Under the pieces are notes generated by a model. That model was not told the DNA's origin and did not search any database. It was given only the letters and a program-made list of their open reading frames with translations. Shown in pieces: positions 8,969 to 16,812 of a stretch of 64,000 nt of DNA. The first letter of the stretch is position 1. Each line of letters begins with the position of its first letter. This DNA comes from Isoptericola cucumis (GTDB lineage: Bacteria; Actinomycetota; Actinomycetes; Actinomycetales; Cellulomonadaceae). The stretch covers positions 1 through 64,000 of the forward strand of contig NZ_BMDG01000017.1 in NCBI RefSeq assembly GCF_014635665.1, written 5' to 3'. The translations under genes were made by a program, and so were the position numbers.

Positions 8969-9052
8969 ATGCGCGTTTGCGTTTACCCGTGCCCTGTGCC
9001 CGAATTCCATCTCACGCCTGCCGCGGGCCGACTCTTGTGTGGTCTCGCATGA
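8969..9052 (+). CDS. 27-residue upstream reading frame between riboswitch and peptidase
   Basis: The ATG at 8969 follows AGGAGA (8958-8963) at good spacing. The frame encodes 27 residues including Cys4, Cys8 and Cys24 and ends in a TGA at 9050-9052 that overlaps the peptidase ATG at 9049 as ATGA. The peptidase itself has no Shine-Dalgarno sequence, so this short frame may deliver ribosomes to it and place its translation under riboswitch control. Being short it could be coincidental, but a ribosome-binding site plus exact 4-bp overlap argue for function. Confidence 0.5.
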   Translation: MRVCVYPCPVPEFHLTPAAGRLLCGLA

Positions 9053-9930
9053 GGCACGGCCACACCATCCCGGCGGGGGCACGACAGGCCCGCCCGACCC
9101 GCAGCCGCTCGGCACGCGGCCGCCATGCCGAGGGCCGCAAGCCCGGCACGCGAACCGGCGCCCGCATCCTGGGCGGCAGCCTCGGCGTCGCCGCCATGGT
9201 CGCCACCACGGCGGCCTTCGCGATCACCACCGGCGAGCCTCAGCACGCCCACGCCGAGACGCTCGGGCAGAACCCCGACACGCAGGCACAGGAAGCGACA
9301 GGGGCCTCGAAGCAGGTCACCGCCGCCCCGCCGATCGTCGTCGACCGGTCCGCCAAGATCTCCAGGACCGAAGAGCGAATGAAGATCAAGATCGAGCCGG
9401 CACCTCCCGAGCCCAAGCCGACCCCGCCGCCCGAGGCCGCATCGGACGCACCGCAGGAACAGGCTGCCGACGCGGCTGACGGCGGTGGGGCGCTGCCCGG
9501 CTGCGTCGCCGCGGTCGATGAGGGATCGGCCAACGGGCAGGTCCCGGACGACCAGCTGTGCTCGCCCTGGGACGGGGCGCAGCAGGTACGCGCGGATGCC
9601 GCCGAGGCGCTGGCCGAGCTGAACGAGGCCTACGTCGCCCGGTTCGGCGAGTCCATGTGCATCTCGGACGGCTACCGGTCCTACGACCAGCAGGTCGCGA
9701 CCAAGGCGGCCAAGGGCTACCTCGCCGCCACGCCGGGCACGTCCAACCACGGCTGGGGTCTCGCGGTCGACCTGTGCGCCGAGACCTACGCCGGGGAGCG
9801 ATGGGACTGGCTCGCAGACCAGGCGCAGACCTCCGGCTGGGACAACCCGGACTGGGCGCGTCCGGGCGGCTCGAAGTACGAGCCGTGGCACTGGGAGCTC
9901 GTCGAGGGCGTCGCGGCACAGGAATCCTGA
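9049..9930 (+). CDS. VanY-type D-alanyl-D-alanine carboxypeptidase (M15 family), exported
   Basis: A 293-residue protein. Residues about 30-65 hold an Arg-rich cytoplasmic stretch and a signal or anchor helix (GSLGVAAMVATTAAFAI). A Pro/Glu/Lys-rich linker follows, and the last 130 residues form a VanY zinc peptidase with SDGYRSYDQQ, SNHGWGLAVDLC (His and Asp ligands) and the C-terminal EPWHWEL. It should trim peptidoglycan stem peptides outside the membrane. The start at 9049 overlaps the upstream short frame as ATGA; upstream in-frame starts lie inside the riboswitch. Control by c-di-AMP fits this signal's known role in wall homeostasis. Confidence 0.88.
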   Translation: MRHGHTIPAGARQARPTRSRSARGRHAEGRKPGTRTGARILGGSLGVAAMVATTAAFAITTGEPQHAHAETLGQNPDTQAQEATGASKQVTAAPPIVVDRSAKISRTEERMKIKIEPAPPEPKPTPPPEAASDAPQEQAADAADGGGALPGCVAAVDEGSANGQVPDDQLCSPWDGAQQVRADAAEALAELNEAYVARFGESMCISDGYRSYDQQVATKAAKGYLAATPGTSNHGWGLAVDLCAETYAGERWDWLADQAQTSGWDNPDWARPGGSKYEPWHWELVEGVAAQES

Positions 9931-9985
9931 ACCCGGCACGTGCGCCGTGGCGGACGACTGTGATCTGCGAGTCAGGTTCACGCCC

Positions 9986-10001
9986 TAGGATCCTTCTCGC
10001 C
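9986..10001 (+). promoter_or_regulatory. -10 box directly before a small membrane protein gene
   Basis: CTAGGATC contains TAGGAT at 9986-9991, 10 nt before the ATG at 10002, with no ribosome-binding site. The same CTAGGATC box at the same 10-nt distance precedes the related gene at 14486. Confidence 0.6.
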
Positions 10002-10433
10002 ATGGTTGCCACGACCCGACACCCAATCGTCACGACCGCGGTGCGGTGCGTGCTCGGGATCGTGCTGCTCACGCTCGCCTGCGTGCTCGGGCTGACCGTG
10101 GTCGACTCGCCGCCGTCGGGCACCGCGTCCGCGTCAGGTTCGGTGGATGCGGTCGCGACCCTCGCGGACGGCCCGAACCTCGAAGCCCCCGTGGCCGCGG
10201 GCGGCGAAGAGGTCGCTCCCGGAGCGCCCGCGGGTCACCACGACGACGGGACATTCGCCCTGTTGTGCCTGTGCGCGATGCTTGTGGCCACGGCGCTGGT
10301 GACGGCGCACCGGCGCCCGGTGCGCCGTGCCGCGATCATGGCGGTTCGCGGTGGTGAGGACCTTCCACGTGGGCCCGTCATGGCACTTCCCGCTCGGCCG
10401 GACCCGCTCACCTGGGGCGTGAGCCGCACGTAG
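10002..10433 (+). CDS. small membrane protein with LLCLC motif (paralogue 1)
   Basis: A 143-residue protein of no family I recognise. It has an N-terminal transmembrane helix containing RCVL (about residues 15-35), a Ser/Ala-rich extracytoplasmic stretch with AAGGEE, a His/Asp patch GHHDDG, a second helix starting LLCLCAMLVATALV (about 85-100), an Arg-rich loop and a terminal WGVSRT. The protein at 14486-14956 shares the RCVL helix, AAGGE, LLCLCA and terminal WGV.R in the same order, so they are paralogues. It sits just before dsbA-like and ccdA. Thiol or copper handling at the membrane is a guess from the CLC motif and neighbours. Confidence 0.75.
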   Translation: MVATTRHPIVTTAVRCVLGIVLLTLACVLGLTVVDSPPSGTASASGSVDAVATLADGPNLEAPVAAGGEEVAPGAPAGHHDDGTFALLCLCAMLVATALVTAHRRPVRRAAIMAVRGGEDLPRGPVMALPARPDPLTWGVSRT

Positions 10434-10625
10434 GTGCTCCGCGAGCCGCCGTGCGACCACCTGCGCGCGTCGCACGGCCCGGCCACGTCCTGATGCGGGA
10501 CGCGGCCGACGAGAGGCCAGGGCCGCCGCCGTCCTGAATGAGGGCTGTCGGCCGTCTCGACCCCCTGTGCCTCACGGGCTCCGTCGTGCACCTGCCACCG
10601 CTCCTGTGAACCCCGAGGAACCCTC

Positions 10626-11285
10626 ATGACTACCCGCCGCGTACTGCAGTCCGTGCTCGTCGCCACCGTGATCGCCGTCATCGGCCTCGTTGTCTGGCTC
10701 GTGAGCTCAAGCGACTCGCCCGAACCGACACGAGCCGCGTCCGGGGCCGACGCGCCCGCCGTCGTGAACGACGAGACCCACATCGTGAACCAGGCTCAGG
10801 ACGAGAAGGCCGTCCTGGTGGAGTTCCTCGACTTCGAGTGCGAGGCCTGCCGCGCGTTCTATCCCGCCGTCGAGCAGCTACGAGCCACCCAGGGCGACGA
10901 GCTGACCCTGGCCATCCGGTACTTCCCCATCCCGTCGCACGTGAACTCGACGAACGCCGCGGTGGCCGTCGAGGCTGCCGCCCGCCAGGGGCAGCTCGAG
11001 GCGATGTACCAGCGGATGTACGAGACCCAGGCCGAATGGGGCGAGCAGGGCGACTCCCAGGCCGACGTCTTCCGCGGCTTCGCCGAGGACATGCACCTGG
11101 ACCTGGAGCAGTACGACGACGACGTTGCCGACCCCGAGGTCGCGGCCCGCGTCCAGCGCGACTTCGACGACGGCCGCGCGCTCGGCGTGCAGGGCACACC
11201 GACGTTCTTCCTCGACGGGCAGCGGCTCGAGGTGTCCAGCCCGGATGAGCTGGTGCAGGTCGTGCAGGAGGCGCTGGCGAAGTGA
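10626..11285 (+). CDS. DsbA-like thiol:disulfide oxidoreductase, membrane anchored
   Basis: A 219-residue protein with an N-terminal helix (about residues 6-27) and a DsbA-type thioredoxin domain. The active site is CEAC (Cys72, Cys75) after FLDFE, and the cis-Pro loop is GTPTFF. It should act outside the membrane on protein disulfides or as a redox partner of CcdA. The ATG has GAGGAA upstream. The stop overlaps the ccdA start as GTGA, so the two are coupled. Confidence 0.92.
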   Translation: MTTRRVLQSVLVATVIAVIGLVVWLVSSSDSPEPTRAASGADAPAVVNDETHIVNQAQDEKAVLVEFLDFECEACRAFYPAVEQLRATQGDELTLAIRYFPIPSHVNSTNAAVAVEAAARQGQLEAMYQRMYETQAEWGEQGDSQADVFRGFAEDMHLDLEQYDDDVADPEVAARVQRDFDDGRALGVQGTPTFFLDGQRLEVSSPDELVQVVQEALAK

Positions 11286-12010
11286 GCATCCCCGAGGTGG
11301 TCTTCTCCGGCGGGCTCGCGCTGGCGGTGCCCCTCGCCCTCCTGGCCGGGCTGGTGTCCTTCGCCTCTCCGTGCATCCTGCCGCTCGTACCGGGGTACCT
11401 CGGTTACATCGGCGGGATGGGCGAGCAGTCGTCCCGGCGACGGCTGCTGGCAGGGGTCGGGCTCTTCGTGGCCGGGTTCACCGTCGTCTTCGTCGCCTAC
11501 GGTGCGCTCTTCGGCGCGCTCGGGGCGTGGTTGCTGCGATATCAGGGACCGCTGATCCGGATCCTCGGGGTGTTCGTGATGCTGATGGGCTTGGTGTTCG
11601 TCGGCCAGATCGGACCGCTGCAGCGCGTCGTGCGCCCGTCCTGGACACCGCGGGTGGGCATCGCCGGCGCGCCCGTGCTCGGGGTGGTCTTCGGCCTGGG
11701 CTGGGCACCCTGCCTGGGCCCGACCCTGGTCGCGATCTCGGCACTGAGCATCGATGCCGCCTCCGCACCGCGCGGAGCACTGCTCGGCCTCGTCTACTGC
11801 CTGGGCCTCGGGGTGCCGTTCGGGCTCATCGCCTGGGGCTTCGGCTGGGCCCAGCGCTCGACGACCTTCCTGCGCCGACACCTGCGCACCATCAACGTCG
11901 CCGGCGGGATCGTCCTGATGCTCGTCGGGCTCGCCATGGCCACGGGCGCGTGGTCGCTGCTGATGACGAACGTCCAGGCCTGGGTGAAGGGCTTCGTGAC
12001 ACCGATCTGA
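11282..12010 (+). CDS. ccdA: CcdA/DsbD-type membrane electron transporter
   Basis: A 242-residue protein with six hydrophobic helices. The two redox cysteines lie in SFASPCILPLVPGYLG (Cys31) and GLGWAPCLGPTL (Cys144), as in CcdA. It carries electrons from cytoplasmic thioredoxin to extracytoplasmic thiol proteins, here presumably the coupled DsbA-like protein, and may serve cytochrome c maturation with CcsB encoded downstream. The GTG start overlaps the preceding stop. Confidence 0.94.
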   Translation: MSIPEVVFSGGLALAVPLALLAGLVSFASPCILPLVPGYLGYIGGMGEQSSRRRLLAGVGLFVAGFTVVFVAYGALFGALGAWLLRYQGPLIRILGVFVMLMGLVFVGQIGPLQRVVRPSWTPRVGIAGAPVLGVVFGLGWAPCLGPTLVAISALSIDAASAPRGALLGLVYCLGLGVPFGLIAWGFGWAQRSTTFLRRHLRTINVAGGIVLMLVGLAMATGAWSLLMTNVQAWVKGFVTPI

Positions 12011-12038
12011 CGACCTCGACAGCATCGCCATCCGTCGC

Positions 12039-12044
12039 TAGCAT
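12039..12044 (+). promoter_or_regulatory. -10 box of the arsR gene, leaderless arrangement
   Basis: TAGCAT at 12039-12044 is 6 nt before the ATG, and no Shine-Dalgarno is present. AGCATCGCC occurs twice, at 12021-12029 and 12040-12048, a direct repeat that may be part of the operator. Confidence 0.55.
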
Positions 12045-12050
12045 CGCCGT

Positions 12051-12449
12051 ATGACGATGCAACAGGCTCCGCCGCGGCCCGAGATCGACCGGGTGGCCAC
12101 CGGAGCGTTCGCCGACCTCTTCCACGCCCTGTCCGACGCGACGCGGCTGGCGCTGTTGCAGCACCTCGCGATCGGTGAACACCGCGTGCGCGACCTGGTC
12201 GAGCATCTCGCCCTCGCGCAGTCGACCGTGAGCAAGCACCTGGCGTGCCTGCGCGAGTGCGGGCTGGTATCGGTGCGCACGCAGGGGCGCGCGTCGTGGT
12301 TCTCGCTGGCCGAGCCCGAACTCCTGGCACGGCTCCTGGCGGGGGCGGAGCAGCTGCTCGACGCGACCGGGGACCGGGTCACGCTCTGCACGCACCTCAT
12401 GCACCCCCACTCGCACGCTCCCGCGTCCTCGTCTGTGGGAGTGTCCTGA
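12051..12449 (+). CDS. ArsR/SmtB repressor with CmtR-like cysteines
   Basis: A 132-residue winged-helix protein. The recognition helix reads STVSKHLACLRECGLV, with two Cys placed as Cys57/61 of CmtR. The tail has LCTHLMHPHSH, a plausible third thiolate plus His-rich ligands for Cd, Zn or Co. Its stop overlaps the CDF start (TGATG), so it most likely represses that efflux gene. Confidence 0.9.
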   Translation: MTMQQAPPRPEIDRVATGAFADLFHALSDATRLALLQHLAIGEHRVRDLVEHLALAQSTVSKHLACLRECGLVSVRTQGRASWFSLAEPELLARLLAGAEQLLDATGDRVTLCTHLMHPHSHAPASSSVGVS

Positions 12450-13397
12450 TGGGTGCCGGGCACAGCCATGGGCCGGCGGCGTCCGACGGTGGCGGTACGG
12501 CGCCGGCGCACCGGCGCAGGCTGGCGATCGCCTTCGGGATCACCGCGACGATCGTGGTCGCCCAGGCAGTCGGGTCCGTGGTCACTGGCAGCCTGGCTCT
12601 GCTGACCGACACCGCCCACGCCGTCACGGACGCCGCGGGTCTGCTGGTGGCGCTGGTCGCGGCCACGCTCATGCACCGGCCGGCCGACAAGAAGCACACC
12701 TGGGGATTTCGCCGCATCGAGGTGATCGCGGCGCTCGGCCAGGCGACGCTGCTCATCGTCGTGGGTACCTACGCGGCCGTGGAGGGGGTGCGTCGCCTGG
12801 TCGAGCCGCCGGAGGTCCCGTCCACCGAGCTCCTCGTCTTCGGCATCGTCGGTCTGGTGGCGAACATCGTCGGCATGCATCACGGTCCTGTCCTCCAGCC
12901 GCGGGGCCAACCTCAACATGCGCGCCGCGTTCCTCGAGGTCCTCAACGACGCGCTCGGCTCCCTGGGCGTGATCGTGGCGGCGATCGTCATCGCGACTAC
13001 GGGCTACCAGCGCGCCGACGCGATCGCCGGACTGTTCATCGCCGTGCTCATCGTGCCCCGCGCGTTCACGATCATGCGCCAGACGTTCCGGGTGCTGATG
13101 GAGTACACCCCCGAGGGCTTGGATCTCGACGAGGTCCGGGAGCACGTCCTGGCGCTCGAGCATGTGCGAGACGTGCACGACGTGCACGCCTCCACCGTCG
13201 CGACGGGGCTGCCCGTCATCTCCGCGCACGTGGTGGTCGACGACGCGTGCTTCGCGGAGGGCCACGCGCCCGACATCCTGCGTCGCATCCGCACGTGCGT
13301 CGCCGAACACTTCCCGGTGTCGGTGGAGCACTCGACCATCCAGCTGGAGACGTCACGGCTGCGCGCGGACGAGCATGCGTCCGCCGGCCACGCGTGA
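12449..13397 (+). pseudogene. cation diffusion facilitator (CzcD-like), interrupted by a frameshift
   Basis: The first part (12449 to about 12877) encodes the N-terminal helices with the LTDTAHAVTDA metal-site motif. The second part resumes one frame later at about 12879 with ITVLSSSRGANLNMRA and runs through NDALGSLGVI to a cytoplasmic domain ending at 13397. Joined, they give a full-length CDF of about 315 residues. The shift corresponds to one extra base (or two missing) at about 12878, right after GLVANIVGM. Either this is a recent inactivation or a sequence error; everything else in the gene is intact. It would export Zn, Cd or Co and is coupled to the preceding arsR. Confidence 0.85.
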
Positions 13398-13413
13398 CCT
13401 CTCCCCCACGAAA

Positions 13414-14385
13414 TCAGGGTGCCTCGGGCCGGCTGCCGAGACGCCGCAGGTAGTCGTTGTAGGCGTCGAGATCGGGGTCGCCCTCGGCGTCGATGCGCCG
13501 GTCGGCGGCGGCGACCTTGCGGGTCTCGTCCTTGTTCCACCGCACGAAGATGATCAGCAGCATGATCAGCGAGGGCAGCTCGCCGTACGACCAGGCGAGC
13601 GCCCCCGCCGTGCCCTGGTCGGCCATGACGTCCACGCCCCACGACGCCGGCGGGTGGGTGAACGCGGAGACCAGCGGGGCGCTGGCCATCATCACGATGA
13701 CGCCGAAGAACGCGTGCGTGGGCATCTCGATGAACATGTCGGCCGCACGGCCGAGGTGACCTTGCGGCTTGGGCAGCGGGTCACGGGACAGCACCGGGAC
13801 GGTGAACAGGATTCCGGCGAGCAGGAACAACAGCTCCAGCGAAAGGTGCCCGCCCCAGGTGGACAGCAGGTCCCCAGCGAGGTCGCTGAGGTACAGGGCG
13901 TAGAAGCACAGCAGGAACAGCGGGATCATCAGCGCCGGGTGCAGGGCCACCCGCCCCGGCCACGACCGCAGCCCCCACCGCGCCGCGACGAGGACCGGGC
14001 GCCCGGCACGGTTGTGCGGGACTGTGCGCAGCAGCAGCGTCCCAGGACGCCCGAGCACCAGCAGCGGCGGGACCGCCATCATGAGGGTCAGCTGCTGGAA
14101 CATGAACACCGAGTACATCTCGAGTCCGTAACCCTCGACCCCGGCGCCCATCACGATCGTCAGGACGGCGCAGCCGCTGAGGAACGACAGCGTGGCCCAG
14201 GGCGACCACCGGCGACCGGTCGTCCACACGTGGATCGCGCCGGCCAGGTAGAGGGCCGCCGCGAGCAACGCGATCACCGGGATCACAGGGATCGGCTGGA
14301 TCGTGGGGGCGAGGTACGTCTCCCACGAGGGGGGCGCGGTGGGCACCCAGACCGGACCGTCGAACTGCGCCGGGACCGTCACCAC
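13414..14385 (-). CDS. CtaG-type cytochrome c oxidase assembly / copper protein
   Basis: A 323-residue membrane protein with about seven helices. It shows the caa3-type CtaG features MYSVFMFQQLTLMMAVPPLLVLG, HPALMIPLFLLCFYALYL, MPTHAFFGVIVM and a final SYGELPSLIMLLIIFVRW. The GTG pair at 14385/14382 follows a strong GGAGGTGG at 6 nt; an upstream ATG at 14487 would add 34 non-conserved residues and has no such site. The family is linked to copper delivery to oxidase. It is related to the C-terminal half of the CopD-CtaG protein nearby and is transcribed opposite to its neighbours. Confidence 0.88.
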   Translation of the reverse strand: MVTVPAQFDGPVWVPTAPPSWETYLAPTIQPIPVIPVIALLAAALYLAGAIHVWTTGRRWSPWATLSFLSGCAVLTIVMGAGVEGYGLEMYSVFMFQQLTLMMAVPPLLVLGRPGTLLLRTVPHNRAGRPVLVAARWGLRSWPGRVALHPALMIPLFLLCFYALYLSDLAGDLLSTWGGHLSLELLFLLAGILFTVPVLSRDPLPKPQGHLGRAADMFIEMPTHAFFGVIVMMASAPLVSAFTHPPASWGVDVMADQGTAGALAWSYGELPSLIMLLIIFVRWNKDETRKVAAADRRIDAEGDPDLDAYNDYLRRLGSRPEAP

Positions 14386-14469
14386 GGCGAACCACCTCCA
14401 CCTCAGAATGCCGCACGGACCGTAACAGAGACCACTGCGCGAGGGTTCAGGCGCACGGCGCGACGCGTC

Positions 14470-14485
14470 TAGGATCGACCCTGCC
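14470..14485 (+). promoter_or_regulatory. -10 box directly before the second small membrane protein gene
   Basis: TAGGAT (14470-14475, within CTAGGATC) is 10 nt before the ATG at 14486, the same sequence and spacing as at 9986. No ribosome-binding site is visible. Confidence 0.6.
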
Positions 14486-14956
14486 ATGGCTGCTCAGACC
14501 CGGACCCGTGCAGGATCGACCGTCACGCGCTGCGTGCTGACGGTCGTGCTGCTCGCGCTCACCGTGTTGCTTGGCACCACGGTGCTGGAGACGGCCGGAC
14601 CTTCGCCGGCGGCGACCTCGAGCGCGTCCAACACATTCAGCACCTCGAGCACGTCCGACCACGTCGTCGCGGCGGGTGGCGAACACTACGTCGAGGCCCT
14701 TGGCGCGGCCGCGCACGGTGCGCTGCCGGACGCCTACGAAGTTGTCGAGGCCGGTCATGGCGACGAGCCGGTCAGCCTGCTGTGCCTGTGTGCCCTGCTC
14801 GTGGCCGGCATTGCGATGCTCGTACGCGGTGCCGCGACGCTGTGGCGGCAGGTGGCCTCAGCCGGCGACCGGGGGCTTCGCGCCATGCCCGCTGGTCTGG
14901 GCGGAGCATCCCTCCAGCGCAGGGGCGCTCTGGCCTGGGGAGTGTGCCGCAGGTAG
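14486..14956 (+). CDS. small membrane protein with LLCLC motif (paralogue 2)
   Basis: A 156-residue paralogue of the protein at 10002-10433. It has an N-terminal helix with TRCVLTVVLLALTVLLG, a Ser/Thr-rich stretch, VAAGGEHYVEA, a GHGDE patch, a second helix starting LLCLCALLVAGIAM, an Arg-rich region and terminal WGVCRR. It precedes ccsB-copC-copD on the same strand. I know no named family for it. The CLC pair at a membrane boundary, His/Asp patch and placement suggest a role in copper or thiol traffic, but that is speculation. Confidence 0.75.
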   Translation: MAAQTRTRAGSTVTRCVLTVVLLALTVLLGTTVLETAGPSPAATSSASNTFSTSSTSDHVVAAGGEHYVEALGAAAHGALPDAYEVVEAGHGDEPVSLLCLCALLVAGIAMLVRGAATLWRQVASAGDRGLRAMPAGLGGASLQRRGALAWGVCRR

Positions 14957-15172
14957 ACCCGCCGGTGGCGTGACGTCGACGTCGCCACGTCGAGCGTCCC
15001 GCCCCGTCAGCTCACCTTGCCCCTTCCTCGCTCGGCACCCTGATCCATCTTGCTCTCGCGCGTCTCGCTCTGGCGCGTGACGAGATCTCGGATGTTGCCG
15101 GGCCGATCGTCGCGGCCCCGCGACCCCGGCGCCAGCCGTCGGCGGTTCGGTCGTGCCGCGGAGAGGAATCCC

Positions 15173-16090
15173 GTGTCTCCCTCCGACTTGAGCGCCTTGT
15201 TCGCCTGGGGCGCCGCGACGGCCCTGGCCACCGCCATGGTCGCCTTCGCGGCCGATCTCGCCCGCCGTGCGGACGACCGCACCGGACCACCTGCGGCGAC
15301 CTCACCCGGGACCGTGACCCGGCCACGGCGGGCCGCCGGCGCCGGGATGGCCACCACCTGGCTCGCCACCGTGATGCTCGTGGCCGCGATCGTCCTGCGG
15401 GGAATCGCCGCCGGCAGGACCCCGTGGTCGAACATGTACGAGTTCACGCTTGTCGGCGCCGCTACCGCCCTGATCGTCTTCCTCCTGCTCAACCTGCGCC
15501 GGGACCTGCGGTTCCTCGGGACCTTCGTCACCGGCATCGCGGCACTGTTTGTGGTGCTCGCGCTCAACGTGTTCTACGTCCCCGCAACCGGGCTTTTTCC
15601 CGCCCTGCAGTCCTACTGGCTCGTCATCCACGTGGGCATCGCCGTGGGTTCGGCCGGGATCTTCACCGTCAGCTTCGTCCTGTCCTGCCTGCAGCTCCTG
15701 CGTGACTCCCAGCAGCACGGCACGAGGGCGCTCTCCGGGCGCGGATGGGGCTGGCTGAACCACCTGCCCGAGCCCGCCGCGCTTGAGGGCCTGTCGTTCC
15801 GGCTCAACGCCATCGGCTTCATCGGGTGGACCTTCACCCTGATCGGCGGTGCCATCTGGGCCGAAGACGCCTGGGGTCGCTACTGGGGATGGGACCCCAA
15901 GGAGGTCTGGACCTTCGTCATCTGGGTCATCTACGCCGCCTACCTGCACGCCCGCATGACCCGGGGCTGGGCCGGACGGCGTTCCGCCTACCTCGTCCTG
16001 GTCGGCTACACGTGCGTGATCTTCAACTTCACCGTGGTGAACCTGATCATCAACGGCAAGCACTCCTACTCGGGCCTGACCACCGGATGA
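15173..16090 (+). CDS. ccsB: cytochrome c biogenesis protein CcsB (ResC)
   Basis: A 305-residue membrane protein with eight or so helices and the haem-handling tryptophan motif WGWDPKEVW at about residues 238-246. It should act in system II cytochrome c maturation, passing haem to apocytochromes outside the membrane. The GTG at 15173 has AGAGGA upstream. The usual partner ResB is not in the window, but CcdA is encoded nearby. The protein may serve an oxidase linked to the copper genes that follow. Confidence 0.93.
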   Translation: MSPSDLSALFAWGAATALATAMVAFAADLARRADDRTGPPAATSPGTVTRPRRAAGAGMATTWLATVMLVAAIVLRGIAAGRTPWSNMYEFTLVGAATALIVFLLLNLRRDLRFLGTFVTGIAALFVVLALNVFYVPATGLFPALQSYWLVIHVGIAVGSAGIFTVSFVLSCLQLLRDSQQHGTRALSGRGWGWLNHLPEPAALEGLSFRLNAIGFIGWTFTLIGGAIWAEDAWGRYWGWDPKEVWTFVIWVIYAAYLHARMTRGWAGRRSAYLVLVGYTCVIFNFTVVNLIINGKHSYSGLTTG

Positions 16091-16173
16091 CCGATCACCG
16101 ATCCCGCACCACGTCAGCAATCCCGCCTTCGGACACCACCCCCGTCCACAGCCACCACCAAGGAGATGCCCCT

Positions 16174-16812
16174 GTGACACGCCCCGTCCGCCGCGCCCTC
16201 GCCGCGCTCACCGCACTCGGCACCGCCACCCTGGCGATGCTCGCCACCGCACCCGCGGCCAGCGCCCACGACGAGCTCCTGTCCTCCAAGCCCGCCGACG
16301 GCCAGGTCGCCACCGAGGTGCCCGCAGCGGTCGAGCTCACGTTCAGCGCGGACCTCATCCTCACCGGCGTGGAGATCGTGGTCACCAACTCCGGCGGCAA
16401 GCAGGTCCCGACCGGATCCGTAGGAGTCAGTGGTTCGGAGGTCACCACTCCGCTCCCGTCGGACCTCGCGTCGGGCGATTACGACGTCACCTGGCGTGTC
16501 GTGTCGTCCGACGGCCACCCGATCGACGGCAGCTTCTCCTTCACGCTCGATGTCCCCGACCCGTCCCCGAGCCCTTCGGACACCAAGGCCGCCGCACCCG
16601 CGCCGAGCGCCACCCCCTCCGCGGAACAGGCGCCCGAGCCGGCGAGCACCGCGCTCGCCGTCGACCAGCCGTCCACGGACGATGGTCAGGTCTCGTCCAC
16701 GGTCCTGTGGTGGTTCGCCGGGATCATCGCCGTCCTGCTTCTTGCCATCGCCGCGATCTGGCTCATCGAGAAGCGCCGCAAGGCGCAGCGCAACGACCCC
16801 GCAGGCACATGA
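16174..16812 (+). CDS. copC: CopC-domain copper-binding protein with C-terminal anchor
   Basis: A 212-residue protein. Residues 1-28 form a signal peptide ending ASA, so the mature chain starts HDELLSSKPADG with the N-terminal His that binds Cu(II) in CopC. The CopC beta-sandwich ends with WRVVSSDGHPIDGSFSFTL, which contains the second conserved Asp-x-His. A Pro/Ser-rich linker and a transmembrane helix (VLWWFAGIIAVLLLAIAAIWLI) with a basic tail follow. The GTG at 16174 is preceded by AGGAG. It overlaps copD (ATGA). Role: copper capture outside the membrane. Confidence 0.93.
   Translation: MTRPVRRALAALTALGTATLAMLATAPAASAHDELLSSKPADGQVATEVPAAVELTFSADLILTGVEIVVTNSGGKQVPTGSVGVSGSEVTTPLPSDLASGDYDVTWRVVSSDGHPIDGSFSFTLDVPDPSPSPSDTKAAAPAPSATPSAEQAPEPASTALAVDQPSTDDGQVSSTVLWWFAGIIAVLLLAIAAIWLIEKRRKAQRNDPAGT

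Noticed and set aside
8720-9115. A minus-strand frame of 131 codons over the riboswitch
   Set aside because: It lies antisense to a structured RNA with conserved blocks and has no homologous features.
12870-12885. Programmed frameshift in the CDF gene
   Set aside because: There is no slippery heptamer or obvious downstream stimulatory structure. A mutation or sequence error is simpler.
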